A stretch of 64,000 nucleotides of DNA from Breviolum minutum Mf 1.05b.01 (GCA_000507305.1 DF239311.1:168996-232995); one strand, 5' to 3'; shown: positions 10,266 to 19,436, numbered from the stretch's first letter. Notes: generated by a model from the letters alone, not told the origin. Translations and numbers: made by a program.

Positions 10266-10429
10266 TTTGAAACAAGTCTACTGCTGTTAGCTGATATCCC
10301 GCCCCCTATCACCTCAGATGCAGATGTATTGGAAAAGTAACACATGAATGGTGTCATAAACTACAACTCGTCGGTCCCTCCGAATGTTATAAACGGAGTT
10401 ATAACAACTATACATGGATATGCATGGCC

Positions 10430-10530
10430 TTTGGGGGGTAACAAGATGTAACAAGGGTTATAACTAACTCCTAAAAGTGGAGTTTAAATGGGCCCCCTAC
10501 TTATGACTGGTTTCTTTTGGGGGCCCACTT
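10430..10530. mobile_element. IR-F-related repeat, degenerate
   Basis: GGGTTATAACTAACTCC and AGTGGAGTTTAAATGGGCCC, then GGGGGCCCACTTTG. Related in parts to the IR-F copies at 14660 and 45311, but the ends are not clear. Confidence 0.4.
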
Positions 10531-10547
10531 TGATACCAACCACGTAG

Positions 10548-10658
10548 ATTGTTGGGGGGGTGAAGGACGTACCCGTACCACAACGAGCGTTGCAACGGCG
10601 GCGATCCAGCGCCTTTCCCTTCGTGGAGTTGTTTGGTCAGGGATCACTAAATTACTAG
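10548..10658 (+). CDS. LRR exon before IR-C intron
   Basis: Acceptor CCACGTAG|. The frame enters at phase 1, reads GRTRTTTSVATA and then an LRR (IQRLSLRGVVWSGITKLL), and ends at phase 1 in CTAG|GTGGTGG. It joins in frame to 10765-10805 once the IR-C element is removed. This is one of the two cleanest proofs that IR-C elements are spliced. Confidence 0.9.
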   Translation: MVGGVKDVPVPQRALQRRRSSAFPFVELFGQGSLNY

Positions 10659-10764
10659 GTGGTGGCAACTCAAATATTTTTTAATTTTCATCCCGAAAAT
10701 TGGGGAAGATGAACCCATTTTGACGAGCATATTTTTCAAAGGGGTTGGTTCAACCACCAACTAG
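10655..10764 (+). mobile_element. IR-C element, exact intron (introner)
   Basis: CTAGGTGGTGG...CCACCAACTAG. Intron 10659-10764 is 106 bases and lies wholly inside the element. The flanking sequence ends ACTAG on both sides, as expected if a short target was duplicated. Interior AATTTTCATCCCGAAAATTG and GACGAGCATATTTTTCAAAG. Confidence 0.92.
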
Positions 10765-10805
10765 ATTACCTATTTTTGAAACGGATCAAACAATGCAAAT
10801 GTCTG
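10765..10805 (+). CDS. LRR exon after IR-C intron
   Basis: Continues the LRR as DYLFLKRIKQCKCL to donor GTCTG|GTAATT, phase 0. Together with the previous exon it gives LRGVVWSGITKLLDYLFLKR, with leucines at LRR spacing. Confidence 0.88.
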
Positions 10806-10914
10806 GTAATTTTGATGGATTTCCCTTAGAATAGTGCGTTGTTTGGGTTATTTTGGGTTGGTAATATACTGACCCCTGTGGCTGGTGCGATTCTAAGTTT
10901 GAGGCGTACCAAAC

Positions 10915-11037
10915 GTACTGTTGATGGTTCAGGAATCCGGCGATCACCAGTTGAGGTTGGTAATTTATCCCATGGATTTACCTTTTTTTTTTACAACCCA
11001 GGTGGTTGTTGCAGGATGTCTGAACCATCAACCATAT
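10915..11037. mobile_element. IR-M element
   Basis: TTGATGGTTCAGGAATCC at the left pairs with GGATGTCTGAACCATCAACC at the right. The left arm recurs at 36599. Confidence 0.75.
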
Positions 11038-11078
11038 GGAACTCTGCGTTTAAAAAATTTGAATATCTTCTCCCAGAT

Positions 11079-11212
11079 ATGATACTTAGAGGTTCAGGAT
11101 GCTTAGTAACTGGTTATATGTAGGTTTATAACCCTAGTTAGGGTACATATAACCCACTTATAGAGGTTATAGCCCTGGCTACTATCCACTTACTAAGTAT
11201 CCTCTAAGTACA
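11079..11212. mobile_element. IR-N element
   Basis: ATACTTAGAGG...GATGCTTAGTAA at the left pairs with TTACTAAGTATCCTCTAAGTA at the right. A second palindrome around the GGTTATA repeats sits in the middle. Confidence 0.75.
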
Positions 11213-11537
11213 TCATCACGGCTCCCTAAGAGAAATGAATACAGTAGTTATACCAGCCGGTAAAGCAACACAGCTCACAGAAAGTCCCTGATGTTCAATA
11301 GCTGATACATCGACTTGATTCATGGAGGATTTTTGTTTGGCAATGTTAGTCTACCAGATATTCTCCTTATCCACCTGCACAAATGTTTTTACCATCAATC
11401 GTAGGATGGGATGGAGAAGGAAGACAGTGATGTTGAAATCAGGTCCCTGAAGGAAAGCCAAGTAAATTTACACTACCCTGGAGAGTACGGTAGGCAAACC
11501 GACACAAACCAACGTTTCAACCAGCCACCATGCATGA

Positions 11538-11742
11538 ACATCAACCAACCATAAGCAACATGCACCAACATTTGTTTCACCAACATTTACCAGCAATACA
11601 GATTCAACCAACCATTCGTTTTTCAACCATGAGACCCTTCATCGAATCCCAGGTCGTATCCAATTGGCACCAGTACCTTTACAGAGGCCACCTCCAGTTG
11701 AAGCAGCTCCTGTTTCAGTCGTGTCCTGGAGTTGAAGTTCGA
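11538..11742 (+). CDS. Possible exon, Thr/Pro-rich
   Basis: Two + frames are open. The favoured one is low in complexity (APTFVSPTFTSNTDSTNHSF, later LQRPPPVEAAPVSVVSW), which suits a linker. Splice sites are unresolved. The other frame gives a His/Gln-rich peptide. Confidence 0.45.
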
Positions 11743-11792
11743 AGTGTTTTCTGGGGGAATTTTTGTGATGTTTTTTAATGATCCCAAAAAAC

Positions 11793-11895
11793 TACCCCCT
11801 GAAAACTAACATGACAGTGGAAAATCCACCATTTGAAGATGTACTTCCTATTGAAAATGGTGATTTTCCAATGTTGTGTTAATTTTCAGGGTGTA
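11793..11895. mobile_element. IR-B element
   Basis: TACCCCCTGAAAACTAACAT at the left, GTTAATTTTCAGGGTGTA at the right. The centre has the IR-B core GAAGATGTACTTCCTATTGA and a CCACCATTT/AAATGGTGATTTTCC stem. Confidence 0.85.
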
Positions 11896-12013
11896 CCTGG
11901 AAGCCAAATGTAGCACCCCTTATTTTGGATGGAGGGAGTTTAAGGCCTTGTTTTGAGGGGAGTTTACCGCGTTTACCGCGTCAAAAATAGATGTCATCAA
12001 AGGGTTCCAGGTA
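11894..12013. mobile_element. IR-I element abutting IR-B
   Basis: TACCTGGAAGCCAAATG at the left, GGTTCCAGGTA at the right. It shares its first bases with the end of the adjacent IR-B copy. A related copy is at 34203. Confidence 0.65.
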
Positions 12014-12033
12014 GGTGGGTCTAGCTGGTTAAG

Positions 12034-12225
12034 CGATCCCCCAACAACCAGAACTGAAGGGTGGAATAAGGGACTGTTCCTTGAATTTAGAAGTCCCTGA
12101 ATTTCTGGGGTTGGTTAAAAACATGACACTGACCCCTGCCTTTTCATGGGAGCTCCTACAACAACTGAGGGATTTGATGAAACCTTTCCAACAAGAAGCC
12201 TTGTTCACGGGTTGGGGGTCCCACC
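12034..12225 (+). CDS. LRR-like exon
   Basis: Opens after an in-frame TAA at CTGGTTAAG| and stays open to TGA 12242. It reads LNLEVPEFLGLVKNMTLTPA, then FSWELLQQLRDLMKPFQQEA, the hydrophobic pattern of RNI-type LRRs followed by a helix. The donor is uncertain: GTCCCA near 12218 or a non-GT site nearer the stop. The opposite strand is also open but has no splice logic. Confidence 0.82.
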
Positions 12226-12311
12226 AGGATGACATTTTTAGTTGACCGGGGATCCCGGAAAAACTCGACGAATCCTGGGGCATCCCACCGGTTTTTTTTT
12301 TTTCGTCTCAG

Positions 12312-12409
12312 CTGATCACCAACACTACTTCCTTGTCAAAATCCTTAAGAAGACTGGAAGGCAAGCAAGTTCACAAAGTTTTCACCTCAATTGCCAAAAA
12401 CACGCCTTT
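12312..12409 (+). CDS. LRR exon (NTTSL type)
   Basis: Acceptor (T)12CGTCTCAG| and donor GCCTTT|GTAAAT. The frame LITNTTSLSKSLRRLEGKQV then FTSIAKNTPL contains two NT-S/P-L steps typical of ribonuclease-inhibitor-like LRRs. Confidence 0.83.
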
Positions 12410-13354
12410 GTAAATGGGTTTTAGTTAGGGGTAACCCTTCAGAATGTGTCTTAGTCTGCGTGGGGTGAATGTATATGTTGTTGACATCAATTTGTGTGGT
12501 TGTTTCCAATACATGTCCTGAAGTGAATTGATTTAAGACATGTTTTTATATGTTTTGCCTGCCATCATGTACCACGAAATCAAAGAAGATAGCGCGCTTC
12601 CCATGCATTGGTTCATAAACGCGGCTTTCTGAACCAGCTTTTGGGAATTGGGCTATCTACTCTAATCGTGGTGCAATTGGATTTGTGGGGATGTTGTTGG
12701 GGAACCAAATATGGCATCAGCCGATCTAACTACAGACATGCATGTTTGATCTTCGGGAATTCGGAATGGGAATCCAGCCCCAAAAAAAGCTTCATGTGAA
12801 GATAATTTATCCAAAATATCCCTGTGCCCCCATTGTTGTTACAATGCCACCGCTGTGTGAAATCCTTACCATTTTATGACAGATTTCCACCCCTGGATTG
12901 CCCCTACTGGTTAATGAGACGGATTGAAATTTGGAATTCTGATAGGTTTTCCAAAAAAATCTGTGGAACGACTCAGATTGGAACGAGGTAGTTTCTTTTT
13001 CCTTTCAACGTTGATGTCAGTTTTTTTTCTGAACGAAAAGGGTCGGATTGCGGTTGCTGTTTTTTTTGTCGTCCAAGGGTCCAGAGTTCTTTATCTACAC
13101 GGATCGTAAACGTTCGTTTTTTTGTCACACTGCTCGATCCCGAAAATTGAGAAAAATGGATTCATTGATCATTGTTTCATCTAGAACTGCGATGAACTGT
13201 GCATATGTTTCGGATAGAATGTGCAGAGATTATTTCAGATCTTGTGTTCCAAAACTGCCAGGATTAGATTGCTTTTTATTAAGCACACTCATTTATAGTC
13301 CAAACATTGGAAACTTCCAGTTTTTTGTGGTTGATTTTTGCTGGGACAACTAAG
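12410..13354. other. Long intron or weakly coding stretch
   Basis: Several short open frames (for example a VERLRLER patch near 12965) hint at further LRR exons, but no pair of splice sites and phase is convincing. No IR element recognised. Confidence 0.4.
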
Positions 13355-13434
13355 GATGCCACAGTGGCCACCGAGAAGTTCAATTATTTGGCCATTTTTC
13401 CCAACTTGGCAAAGAGAAAACCAATGCCAACAAG
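13355..13434 (+). CDS. LRR-like exon
   Basis: Acceptor ACAACTAAG|G, donor CAACAAG|GTTGGT. Frame DATVATEKFNYLAIFPNLAK then RKPMPT. An IR-D element begins 20 bases into the following intron. Confidence 0.72.
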
Positions 13435-13454
13435 GTTGGTTGGGTGTTTCATTC

Positions 13455-13549
13455 CCATACCATCCATGTGTGGCATGTTTATCTACATTTACATTTGGCT
13501 TAAGTTTATGGTGAATGTAGGGAAATATACCGTGCATGGATGCTATGGA
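13455..13549. mobile_element. IR-D palindromic element
   Basis: CCATACCATCCATG at the left, CATGGATGCTATGG at the right. Inner arms GTTTATCTACATTTAC and GTGAATGTAGGGAAATATAC. Confidence 0.8.
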
Positions 13550-13662
13550 TTTGGAATCATTTTGGGGTTTGGTGTGGTTTAACAGTACCAGAACGCTGTC
13601 ATGTTCAACGTGTTTTGCTCCTGGTGAAGGTTCTTGTCACAAAAACAAATTGTTTGAAACTA

Positions 13663-13769
13663 TACCCTCCCTGAAACTAACAGTTCGCCCCTGAAAATGG
13701 ATGGTTGGAAGATTACTTGCCTTTTGGGATGCCTATTTTCAGGTGCGAACTGCTCGTTTCAGGGAGTCT
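13663..13769. mobile_element. IR-A element
   Basis: TACCCTCCCTGAAACTAACA at the left, CTGCTCGTTTCAGGGAG at the right; interior GTTCGCCCCTGAAAATGG and GGATGGTTGGAAG. Confidence 0.85.
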
Positions 13770-13973
13770 AGTAGCGATGGTATTTCCAGGGTGAAGTAAT
13801 CTTCCATGGATTTTCTTAGAGATGCGAATTTGACACCATGAAATTATGTTCACATATTTGGTGAAAATTTGGGTAAGATTTCTAGCTTGTCTCATTTTTT
13901 TCCGAAAGGTTGGTTCAACCACCTTCCCGAGAAGATGTCCATTATGAGACGGAAAAACGCGCTCCACCGGAAA

Positions 13974-14058
13974 ATACCCCCCGAAAGGAAGAGGAAAAAC
14001 ATCGACCCAAAACACAAATTTTGGGGGGTTAAAAATGTTAACAGTCTTCGGGGGTGTA
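13974..14058. mobile_element. IR-B-related element
   Basis: TACCCCCCGAAAGGAAGAG at the left, AACAGTCTTCGGGGGTGTA at the right. The interior also pairs (acaaattttggggggtt). Confidence 0.55.
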
Positions 14059-14090
14059 AATATTATACATCTCTGTTTGGACGGTTTCAG

Positions 14091-14198
14091 GATATTGAAG
14101 ATCGTTGCACTACTTTCCAGTCTTCCCAGAAGCTTCCTTGCTTCACATGTCGGACATGAGAAGTTAGTTGCCAAGATTAACAGTCACACTTGGAGATG
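14091..14198 (+). CDS. LRR-like exon
   Basis: Acceptor GACGGTTTCAG|G. The favoured frame is ILKIVALLSSLPRSFLASHV then GHEKLVAKINSHTWR. A second open frame exists. Donor unresolved. Confidence 0.62.
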
Positions 14199-14560
14199 AA
14201 GATGAAACAAACACGTTCAAAGGGGGTACATTTTTCGAGCACGTGTGCCGTGTGCCCAAAGCATTGCTCCTATGAAACGCTGTGTTTTCCAAGTACATCA
14301 TACTTTCAAGCACCAGCTGCTAAATTTGGAACTTGAATACGTTGCAACGGGGTTGGCGATGACGAGTTGTTTGTTCCGATGAGTTCCGTGTGAAAAATAT
14401 ATGTGACTGATATCCCACAAGCCTGTACTAGATACTTTTCACTACAGTAAGATTATGACATTTGGATCATCCAAGCACCTCAAAATTTATATGGAGAACC
14501 AACATACTTGGAGTTCCTGTACGCCGTGATTCCGGTGGTTCAGGCGCTTATTTCTTACAG

Positions 14561-14660
14561 AGGCTCCTTCACCAACAGGAGCCCCGCAATGGAAGATCGA
14601 TGAACTCTTGGTGCATCAAAATCATGGGCAAGAGAGACTTGATCTTTGCAGAACCACAAG
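14561..14660 (+). CDS. Exon with LRR-like end; donor lies in IR-F
   Basis: Acceptor TTTCTTACAG|, donor ACAAG|GTGGGC. In the frame that joins the next exon it reads EAPSPTGAPQWKIDELLVHQ then HGQERLDLCRTT, phase 2 at the end. The donor GT is the second base pair of the IR-F terminal repeat. Confidence 0.85.
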
Positions 14661-14772
14661 GTGGGCCCCTGCCAGTTATAATGGGGTTATATCTTCTATA
14701 CGCAGGGATGAAGTAACCCCAGTTACCCATTTGCAAGGCATTTTACAGGGGTATAACTGGTAGGGGCCCACC
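14660..14772 (+). mobile_element. IR-F element supplying a splice donor
   Basis: GGTGGGCCCCTGCCAGTTATA and TATAACTGGTAGGGGCCCACC form a 21-base TIR with one or two mismatches. The element starts at the last exon base, so its terminus provides GTGGGC. The acceptor used (14828) lies 56 bases beyond the element. Confidence 0.9.
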
Positions 14773-14828
14773 ATGCATCACGTCTCAACATTTTGTACAA
14801 CCCTGCCCATTTTTTGAAGGTTATTCAG

Positions 14829-14990
14829 GCAGTTCATCCCGATGTTCAGGCTGCGATTTTCCCGTAGGGATGACTCAAAACCTCGACCATTTGTTGGGTC
14901 ACCAGGGGGAAGTTGGGCCACCACAAACCCTGGAAGTTGCTGGGAAATCCAAAATCTCAAAGCCTTTTTGTCGCGCCTGCCCATGAAAAT
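14829..14990 (+). CDS. Exon with basic linker and LRR-like end
   Basis: Acceptor GGTTATTCAG|G joins in phase to 14561-14660. Reads QFIPMFRLRFSRRDDSKPRP, then a Gly/Ser/Pro stretch, then EIQNLKAFLSRLPMKM. Donor ATGAAAAT|GTTGCG is a guess made because TAA follows at 15004. Confidence 0.82.
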
Positions 14991-15479
14991 GTTGCGGATT
15001 TTTTAAAAGGTGGAAACCATGACCTGCCCCTGTTCCAAAGTCCCTGCTGCCTCATAAAGCCCAATTTCCGACCTAGTCAAAAAACGAACAAGTTGAGAAG
15101 CCAAAACTCAGCCCCAAACCAGCTAAGGGTACACCATTCATGAGGCGTTTGAGTGCCTGGTTTCGTCATTTCTCAAACTAAGAGCTGAGGACGGAGAGTG
15201 TAGTGGCACCTTCCGAATTAAGTGAGGCCTTGGCCCTGAGGGTGGGGTGGGTTTCCACGGTGAATTCTCGTTGGTTTGAGTTTGTTTTCTTCCTCTCTAA
15301 GGCATCATATAATCATACATAATCATACCCATTTAGATTTCATATATATATATATATATAAATAGATATAGTTATATAAGACGTGCATCATTGCACCCTT
15401 TCCCCATCAATTTGGTGCCCCTTGGAGGGTCGGATGGTGTTAGATGCTGTTGGTATTTGTGAATTTCTTAATCATTGAG
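14991..15479. other. Intron sequence
   Basis: No exon supported. Contains a (TA)n run at 15343-15361. Confidence 0.5.
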
Positions 15480-15563
15480 AACGGTTTCTGCGGTTGTGTT
15501 TGCATCCGGGCGGAGCACCCTTCATCAACTTCATCTTCAAAGGTTCAACACCAATAGAACTAG
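15480..15563 (+). CDS. LRR exon before IR-C intron
   Basis: Reads RFLRLCLHPGGAPFINFIFK then GSTPIEL, ending phase 1 at ACTAG|GTGGTGG. It joins in frame to 15658-15758 after removal of the IR-C element. The leucine spacing is that of an LRR. Confidence 0.9.
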
Positions 15564-15657
15564 GTGGTGGTTTCAAATATTGTTTATTTTCACCCCTACT
15601 TGGGGAAGATTCCCATTTTGACTCATATGTTTCAAGGGGGTTGAAACCACCAACTAG
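15560..15657 (+). mobile_element. IR-C element, exact intron (introner)
   Basis: CTAGGTGGTGGTTTCAAATA at the left, TTGAAACCACCAACTAG at the right. The intron is 15564-15657 (94 bases). AACTAG stands at both junctions. If not spliced, the frame still runs through but gives a non-LRR peptide and then a stop; splicing restores a long LRR reading. Confidence 0.93.
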
Positions 15658-15758
15658 AGAACTTGACATTTGGCTTTTCGCTATGTTTTGCCACTGAGTT
15701 TGCCTACAAACATCTACAAACCGTTCTTCCATACTCCCTACCCAGGATCAACAAACCA
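15658..15758 (+). CDS. LRR exon after IR-C intron
   Basis: Continues as ENLTFGFSLCFATEFAYKHL then QTVLPYSLPRINKP to donor AAACCA|GTATTT, phase 0. The combined reading IELENLTFGFSL is a textbook LRR step. Confidence 0.9.
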
Positions 15759-15911
15759 GTATTTAAATTTCCATGCCGTACCCGTACCCTAAGCAAAGTT
15801 GCCAATTTTTGCATAGCTTTCCTGCTTTAAAAATCGAACAAAAATTGTCCATGTTTTCAACCGAAAGGGCCATTGTTCACAAGCCACCTTTTCTGGATGG
15901 GAAATCTCCAG

Positions 15912-15985
15912 GCACGACGTTTGTTGGAACACCACGAGGATGGTGTTCGCAGAACCTCCTCGGTCTTTCTCAATGAAGAATCCAG
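15912..15985 (+). CDS. Exon, charged
   Basis: Acceptor AATCTCCAG|G in phase 0 with the previous exon, donor AATCCAG|GTAGAA. Reads ARRLLEHHEDGVRRTSSVFL then NEES. An IR-D' element starts 28 bases into the next intron. Confidence 0.85.
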
Positions 15986-16013
15986 GTAGAACATCACAGA
16001 TTGTGTTCCCAGA

Positions 16014-16095
16014 TGCTCAATGTATGGTATATTTACCTACAATTACCATAAAAAATAGCCAAATGGAGGTAGATATATGCCACACATTGAGTGTT
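16014..16095. mobile_element. IR-D' palindromic element
   Basis: GCTCAATGTATGGTATATTTACC at the left and GTAGATATATGCCACACATTGAG at the right. Same inner arms as IR-D, but the ends read CTCAATG/CATTGAG instead of the GGATCC type. Confidence 0.8.
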
Positions 16096-16527
16096 TGGGG
16101 TTGAGTTCGTGGGAATTGCTTTTGTTGTTTTTGGTTAATCAGTCAATATTGAAGTTTGACAGTTGATATGTGAAAGGTGGTTGTATGGGGACGTTGTTGT
16201 TGTTGTGTCTTTTTTCAGATGGTGTTTCCTTTTGTCCTTTTTGTGTTGCTTGTTTGAGTGTGAGAATTGGATGGGGAACTTAAACGCGGAAATGTATTGA
16301 AACTCTTCAGAGAGTTCTAGGGAACAAATCATAGATAACAACTACAAAGAAGATCGCAAGGTTTTTCAAGCAGGGGGGTGGGCGAAGCACGAGAACGATG
16401 CAAAAGATGCGATTATATATTTCCATGGTAAATAGTGAATAGCTGTAAAAAGTCAGAACCAATTTCAGGATATTGAAACACACAATCCTTGTTGGGTCAA
16501 AGTCCTTCTTGAGGAAGCCCAAGCAAC
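16096..16527. other. Intron or intergenic DNA
   Basis: No exon supported. TTGTTG-rich patch near 16190. If ATG 16528 is a true start, this would be the 5' flank of a gene; no clear promoter element is visible. Confidence 0.4.
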
Positions 16528-16668
16528 ATGTCGCCCATCTTGGCACCCGCCATGGATGACATTTCCATGTTTCCGAATGAGCCTCGTTGTCGTCCCACGC
16601 TGGCCCCCAGCAAGGTCTATGTCGATCTCACAATCGGAACCATGTCTCCAGGAGATGGTTTTTTTCCG
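16528..16668 (+). CDS. Exon beginning with a possible start codon
   Basis: ATG follows an in-frame TGA at 16513, so it may be a start; CCCAAG| just before is the alternative (acceptor). Reads MSPILAPAMDDISMFPNEPR then VYVDLTIGTMSPGDGFFP. Donor TTTCCG|GTGGCT, phase 0. The valine/threonine alternation suggests a beta-strand. Family unknown. Confidence 0.82.
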
Positions 16669-16710
16669 GTGGCTTTTTGTTCTTCCAAAGATAACATATA
16701 AGGGCCCAAG

Positions 16711-16848
16711 AGCGGTGAATTTTGTAAAGATGAATATTATACATCTGAAGTGCTGTCCAACAAGCTAGTGGCATGGGGTGGGATGGGTTTGCATCTCATG
16801 TGTCGTTTTGAGATTGGCGTCGAATTGCCAAATGAAGTTCTCGCCTGA
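16711..16848 (+). CDS. Exon after a 42-base intron
   Basis: Acceptor GGCCCAAG| joins in phase 0 to the previous exon, removing an in-frame TAA. Reads SGEFCKDEYYTSEVLSNKLV then GLHLMCRFEIGVELPNEVLA. The end is set by a TGA; the true donor may be earlier (AATGAA|GTTCTC). Confidence 0.8.
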   Translation, partial: SGEFCKDEYYTSEVLSNKLVAWGGMGLHLMCRFEIGVELPNEVLA

Positions 16849-16941
16849 TCATAAGATTTAAAGGGTTTGATGTTTCCATGTTTTTCTCCTGTAGCTGGAT
16901 TTGAAAAGATTTGAGTACACCAATTCAGCAATAAAAAAGAA

Positions 16942-17041
16942 CTTGTTGTTTAGGGTAAATAGGGGATAATACCACCCAATTATCATAGGGATTATGATAA
17001 ACCATTATAAAGAATCCCGGTAAACCAACCGGTATAATGCC
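16942..17041. mobile_element. IR-G element
   Basis: CTTGTTGTTTAGGGTAAATAG then TACCACCCAATTATCATAGGG at the left, GGTAAACCAACCGGTATAATG at the right. Aligns along its length with 34604-34700. Confidence 0.75.
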
Positions 17042-17506
17042 TCAACTAGGTATAGTTGGCTTATTACCGGCCCAACTTTGCGACTTTGCCACCAGCTTGA
17101 CGACCCTCTGACTTCTATTTCAATTTTTGGTTTCACATGATTGCTACAAGTTTTCCTTTTCGACTGATCTGTTTGATTGTTGTTTGTGTTTGTTTGTTAT
17201 TTACAAAGCACCATTTAATAAGATATTTTGGGTGACATTTATGAGCTTTAGTAATATGTACGTATATGTATATATACTTACATATTTTTTTATATACACA
17301 TATCTTTAAAAGCGTTGTGGTTATTTATCCTTCAACTGATCCATGACAACTCAAGTTTGATGAACCACTTGGTTCAAGTCACTTAGTGCCGAATGGTATT
17401 ACATTGCCTTGGCATGTAATATGCCCCACTTCACCCACCTGTGGCATCCGTTAGAACCTGAAAAATGATCCATTGAACACAGGAGAAGACGTTTATCACA
17501 AAGACT
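17042..17506. other. Non-coding stretch
   Basis: AT-rich, with (TA)-rich tracts near 17250-17305. Nothing else recognised. Confidence 0.5.
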
Positions 17507-17640
17507 GTGCCATCAGTAGAGCCATCACCTCAAGCTCAAGGTGTGCAAGAGTTGCATGTAGTTTCGGGGGAGGGTGATTGGAGGATGGCGTTTTATAGAT
17601 TGCTTGTCCCTTGGCAAATGCCGATAAACCTTATTCAAGG
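17507..17640 (+). CDS. Possible LRR-like exon
   Basis: VPSVEPSPQAQGVQELHVVS then GDWRMAFYRLLVP in one frame. The minus strand is open for 119 codons across the same bases, so strand choice rests on consistency with neighbours. Confidence 0.45.
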
Positions 17641-17911
17641 GTCTGGCTTTCTTAATGGTTCTTTCCTTCCTAGACTCTTTGGGGTGGTGATTCGTTCTCC
17701 AGCTTTCATTGCTGCTTTTATTTGATTTTGAATCATGGCTGTGGGCTTTCAACTTGGGCTGTGAAAGGGACTTTTCAAAGATGATCATTTTGGAAGAATT
17801 ATTAATATAGTTCATGGTAGCCTGGTAGAGCCTTTTTGTTTGAGAATCCACCACTCTTGTTGTGCCGTGTCGCCATTGGTACAAGCATAAAAATCTACCA
17901 TGAATTTTTAG

Positions 17912-17986
17912 CTAAAGGCAAATGTGCCGAACATCAACTTTCCTGGTGAGCTTTACCTTATGATCCCTAGACATCCCGCTGAGAAG
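17912..17986 (+). CDS. Exon, unknown
   Basis: Acceptor GAATTTTTAG|, donor GAGAAG|GTATTT, 25 codons in phase 0/0. Reads LKANVPNINFPGELYLMIPR then HPAEK. Confidence 0.72.
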
Positions 17987-18025
17987 GTATTTGAAGTATT
18001 TGGACCCCAAAAACATATCCAAAAC

Positions 18026-18240
18026 ATATCCAAAACACCTTCTCAAGATGCATTTTTGATGTCAAGGCAATAATTTCACACATCCTTTCTTCATTTTCCC
18101 CTACCAAAACATGCAAAAATCTCTGCCCCTCCTTCGCCCCCAAGAGCCTCGTTGGAGAAATTCCAGGCTTGTCACGGCAATTGATGGCCTTGCCCTATGA
18201 TGACTTTCGTCATAAGTTGCTGAAAGATCGAAGCTTGTCG
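18026..18240 (+). CDS. Exon, helical, LRR-like
   Basis: One frame is open for over 200 bases to donor CTTGTCG|GTGTTG. Reads IISHILSSFSPTKTCKNLCP, then EIPGLSRQLMALPYDDFRHK and LLKDRSLS. The start is approximate; a short direct repeat (AAAACATATCC twice) lies near it. Confidence 0.72.
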
Positions 18241-18519
18241 GTGTTGTTGGCTGTTTTGTTGGTTGGGTGATGGGATGGGTCAAAAGGAAGAAGTTGGTGG
18301 GTTGGAGGGATATGTCATAACGGATATGTTATATGTTGTGTATAAATGTATGTTTGTACCTTGTTTGTCTGATTGTGTACAGAGTAATGGCTCATATGCA
18401 TGTACAACATTTGTATTTATCATCATTTATCTTCAAGTACGTACAAATTACTTTTAGGAAAAGGAAAAGAGCAAATGTTATGCTCAAGTACTTCAAGTAC
18501 CGTATGGCGCCGATTTCAG

Positions 18520-18603
18520 TACTTTCACGTTTTCCGCCACACATGGATCAACGAAACTACCGGGCGACTGAAGGGGATCAGCAAGTGGGCCAGCGAAAGG
18601 AAG
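18520..18603 (+). CDS. Possible exon, unknown
   Basis: Acceptor CCGATTTCAG|. Favoured frame YFHVFRHTWINETTGRLKGI then SKWASERK up to TAG. A second frame is also open. Donor unclear. Confidence 0.58.
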
Positions 18604-19056
18604 TAGATAAAAAGTGTGTGTGTTTTTTCTGTTACGGAGAAAAAATTCTAGAATTTCTGGTATGTATAATGAAGTCAGTATGCGGATCATTGGCATGCGA
18701 GTGGATCTATGCATTTGGGGGAGGACACGCACTGCAGAGATGGGACTGTTCTATTGGGGATTCCCCCCAAAGATGTTGCTGTCAAATATGTGTTTTTTCA
18801 TCAATCCTATAACTTGACATTACTTGACAGTGCTGATATCCACTTGAGAGTTTTCACCACTGATCACTCAATCTTTTGAACTTTTAAGTCATGTTTTCAG
18901 ATGGTAGAGGAAGTGAAAGGCCTTCCCCCATCTGTTGTGTAAAACTCCAAATCTTCAACATCGATTTTTGAGAAATGCTGCATATTTTGCCTATTCCTGC
19001 CATGTTATTTTGGGGAAATCTCCAATTTCTGAGTCTTTTTTGTATTCTAACTGAAG

Positions 19057-19212
19057 CCCAACAAACCAACGGTCGTAGGAAATTTCCCCATCCGAACTGC
19101 CTTAGGAGAGCCTCAACCATGCGATCCTGCGCCCCAACGGCTCTTTGATCGAAGCTTTCGAAGAGACTTAGTGATGCCACCAGCTACCAAGCAATCGAGA
19201 GCCAGTAGCCTG
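19057..19212 (+). CDS. Exon, 52 codons, Pro/Arg-rich
   Basis: Acceptor TAACTGAAG|, donor GTAGCCTG|GTGGAA, phase 0/0. Reads PNKPTVVGNFPIRTALGEPQ then CDPAPQRLFDRSFRRDLVMP. Clearly GC-richer than the flanks. No family recognised. A 98-codon minus-strand frame overlaps and is taken as a shadow. Confidence 0.85.
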
Positions 19213-19436
19213 GTGGAAGGTTGAGATGGCTGAGATGGGCTTACCCCCAATGAAAAAGTTATCCCACCTGAGAAGATTGGCACTGGAAAATTGGCAAAGG
19301 ATTTGAATCCTTAGTTGCTCAACACTCTCGGTGTATACATATAAGAATTTTACCTTACAATTTTGATTATACATATATCATCTCTCCTTGCACATCTCTT
19401 CACTAGGTTCATCTAGGCTGCCTTCTACCGTAGCAC

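Noticed and set aside
13713-14174. 153-codon minus-strand open frame
   Set aside because: It runs through an IR-A element end and an IR-B-like hairpin, so it is an accident of repeat sequence.
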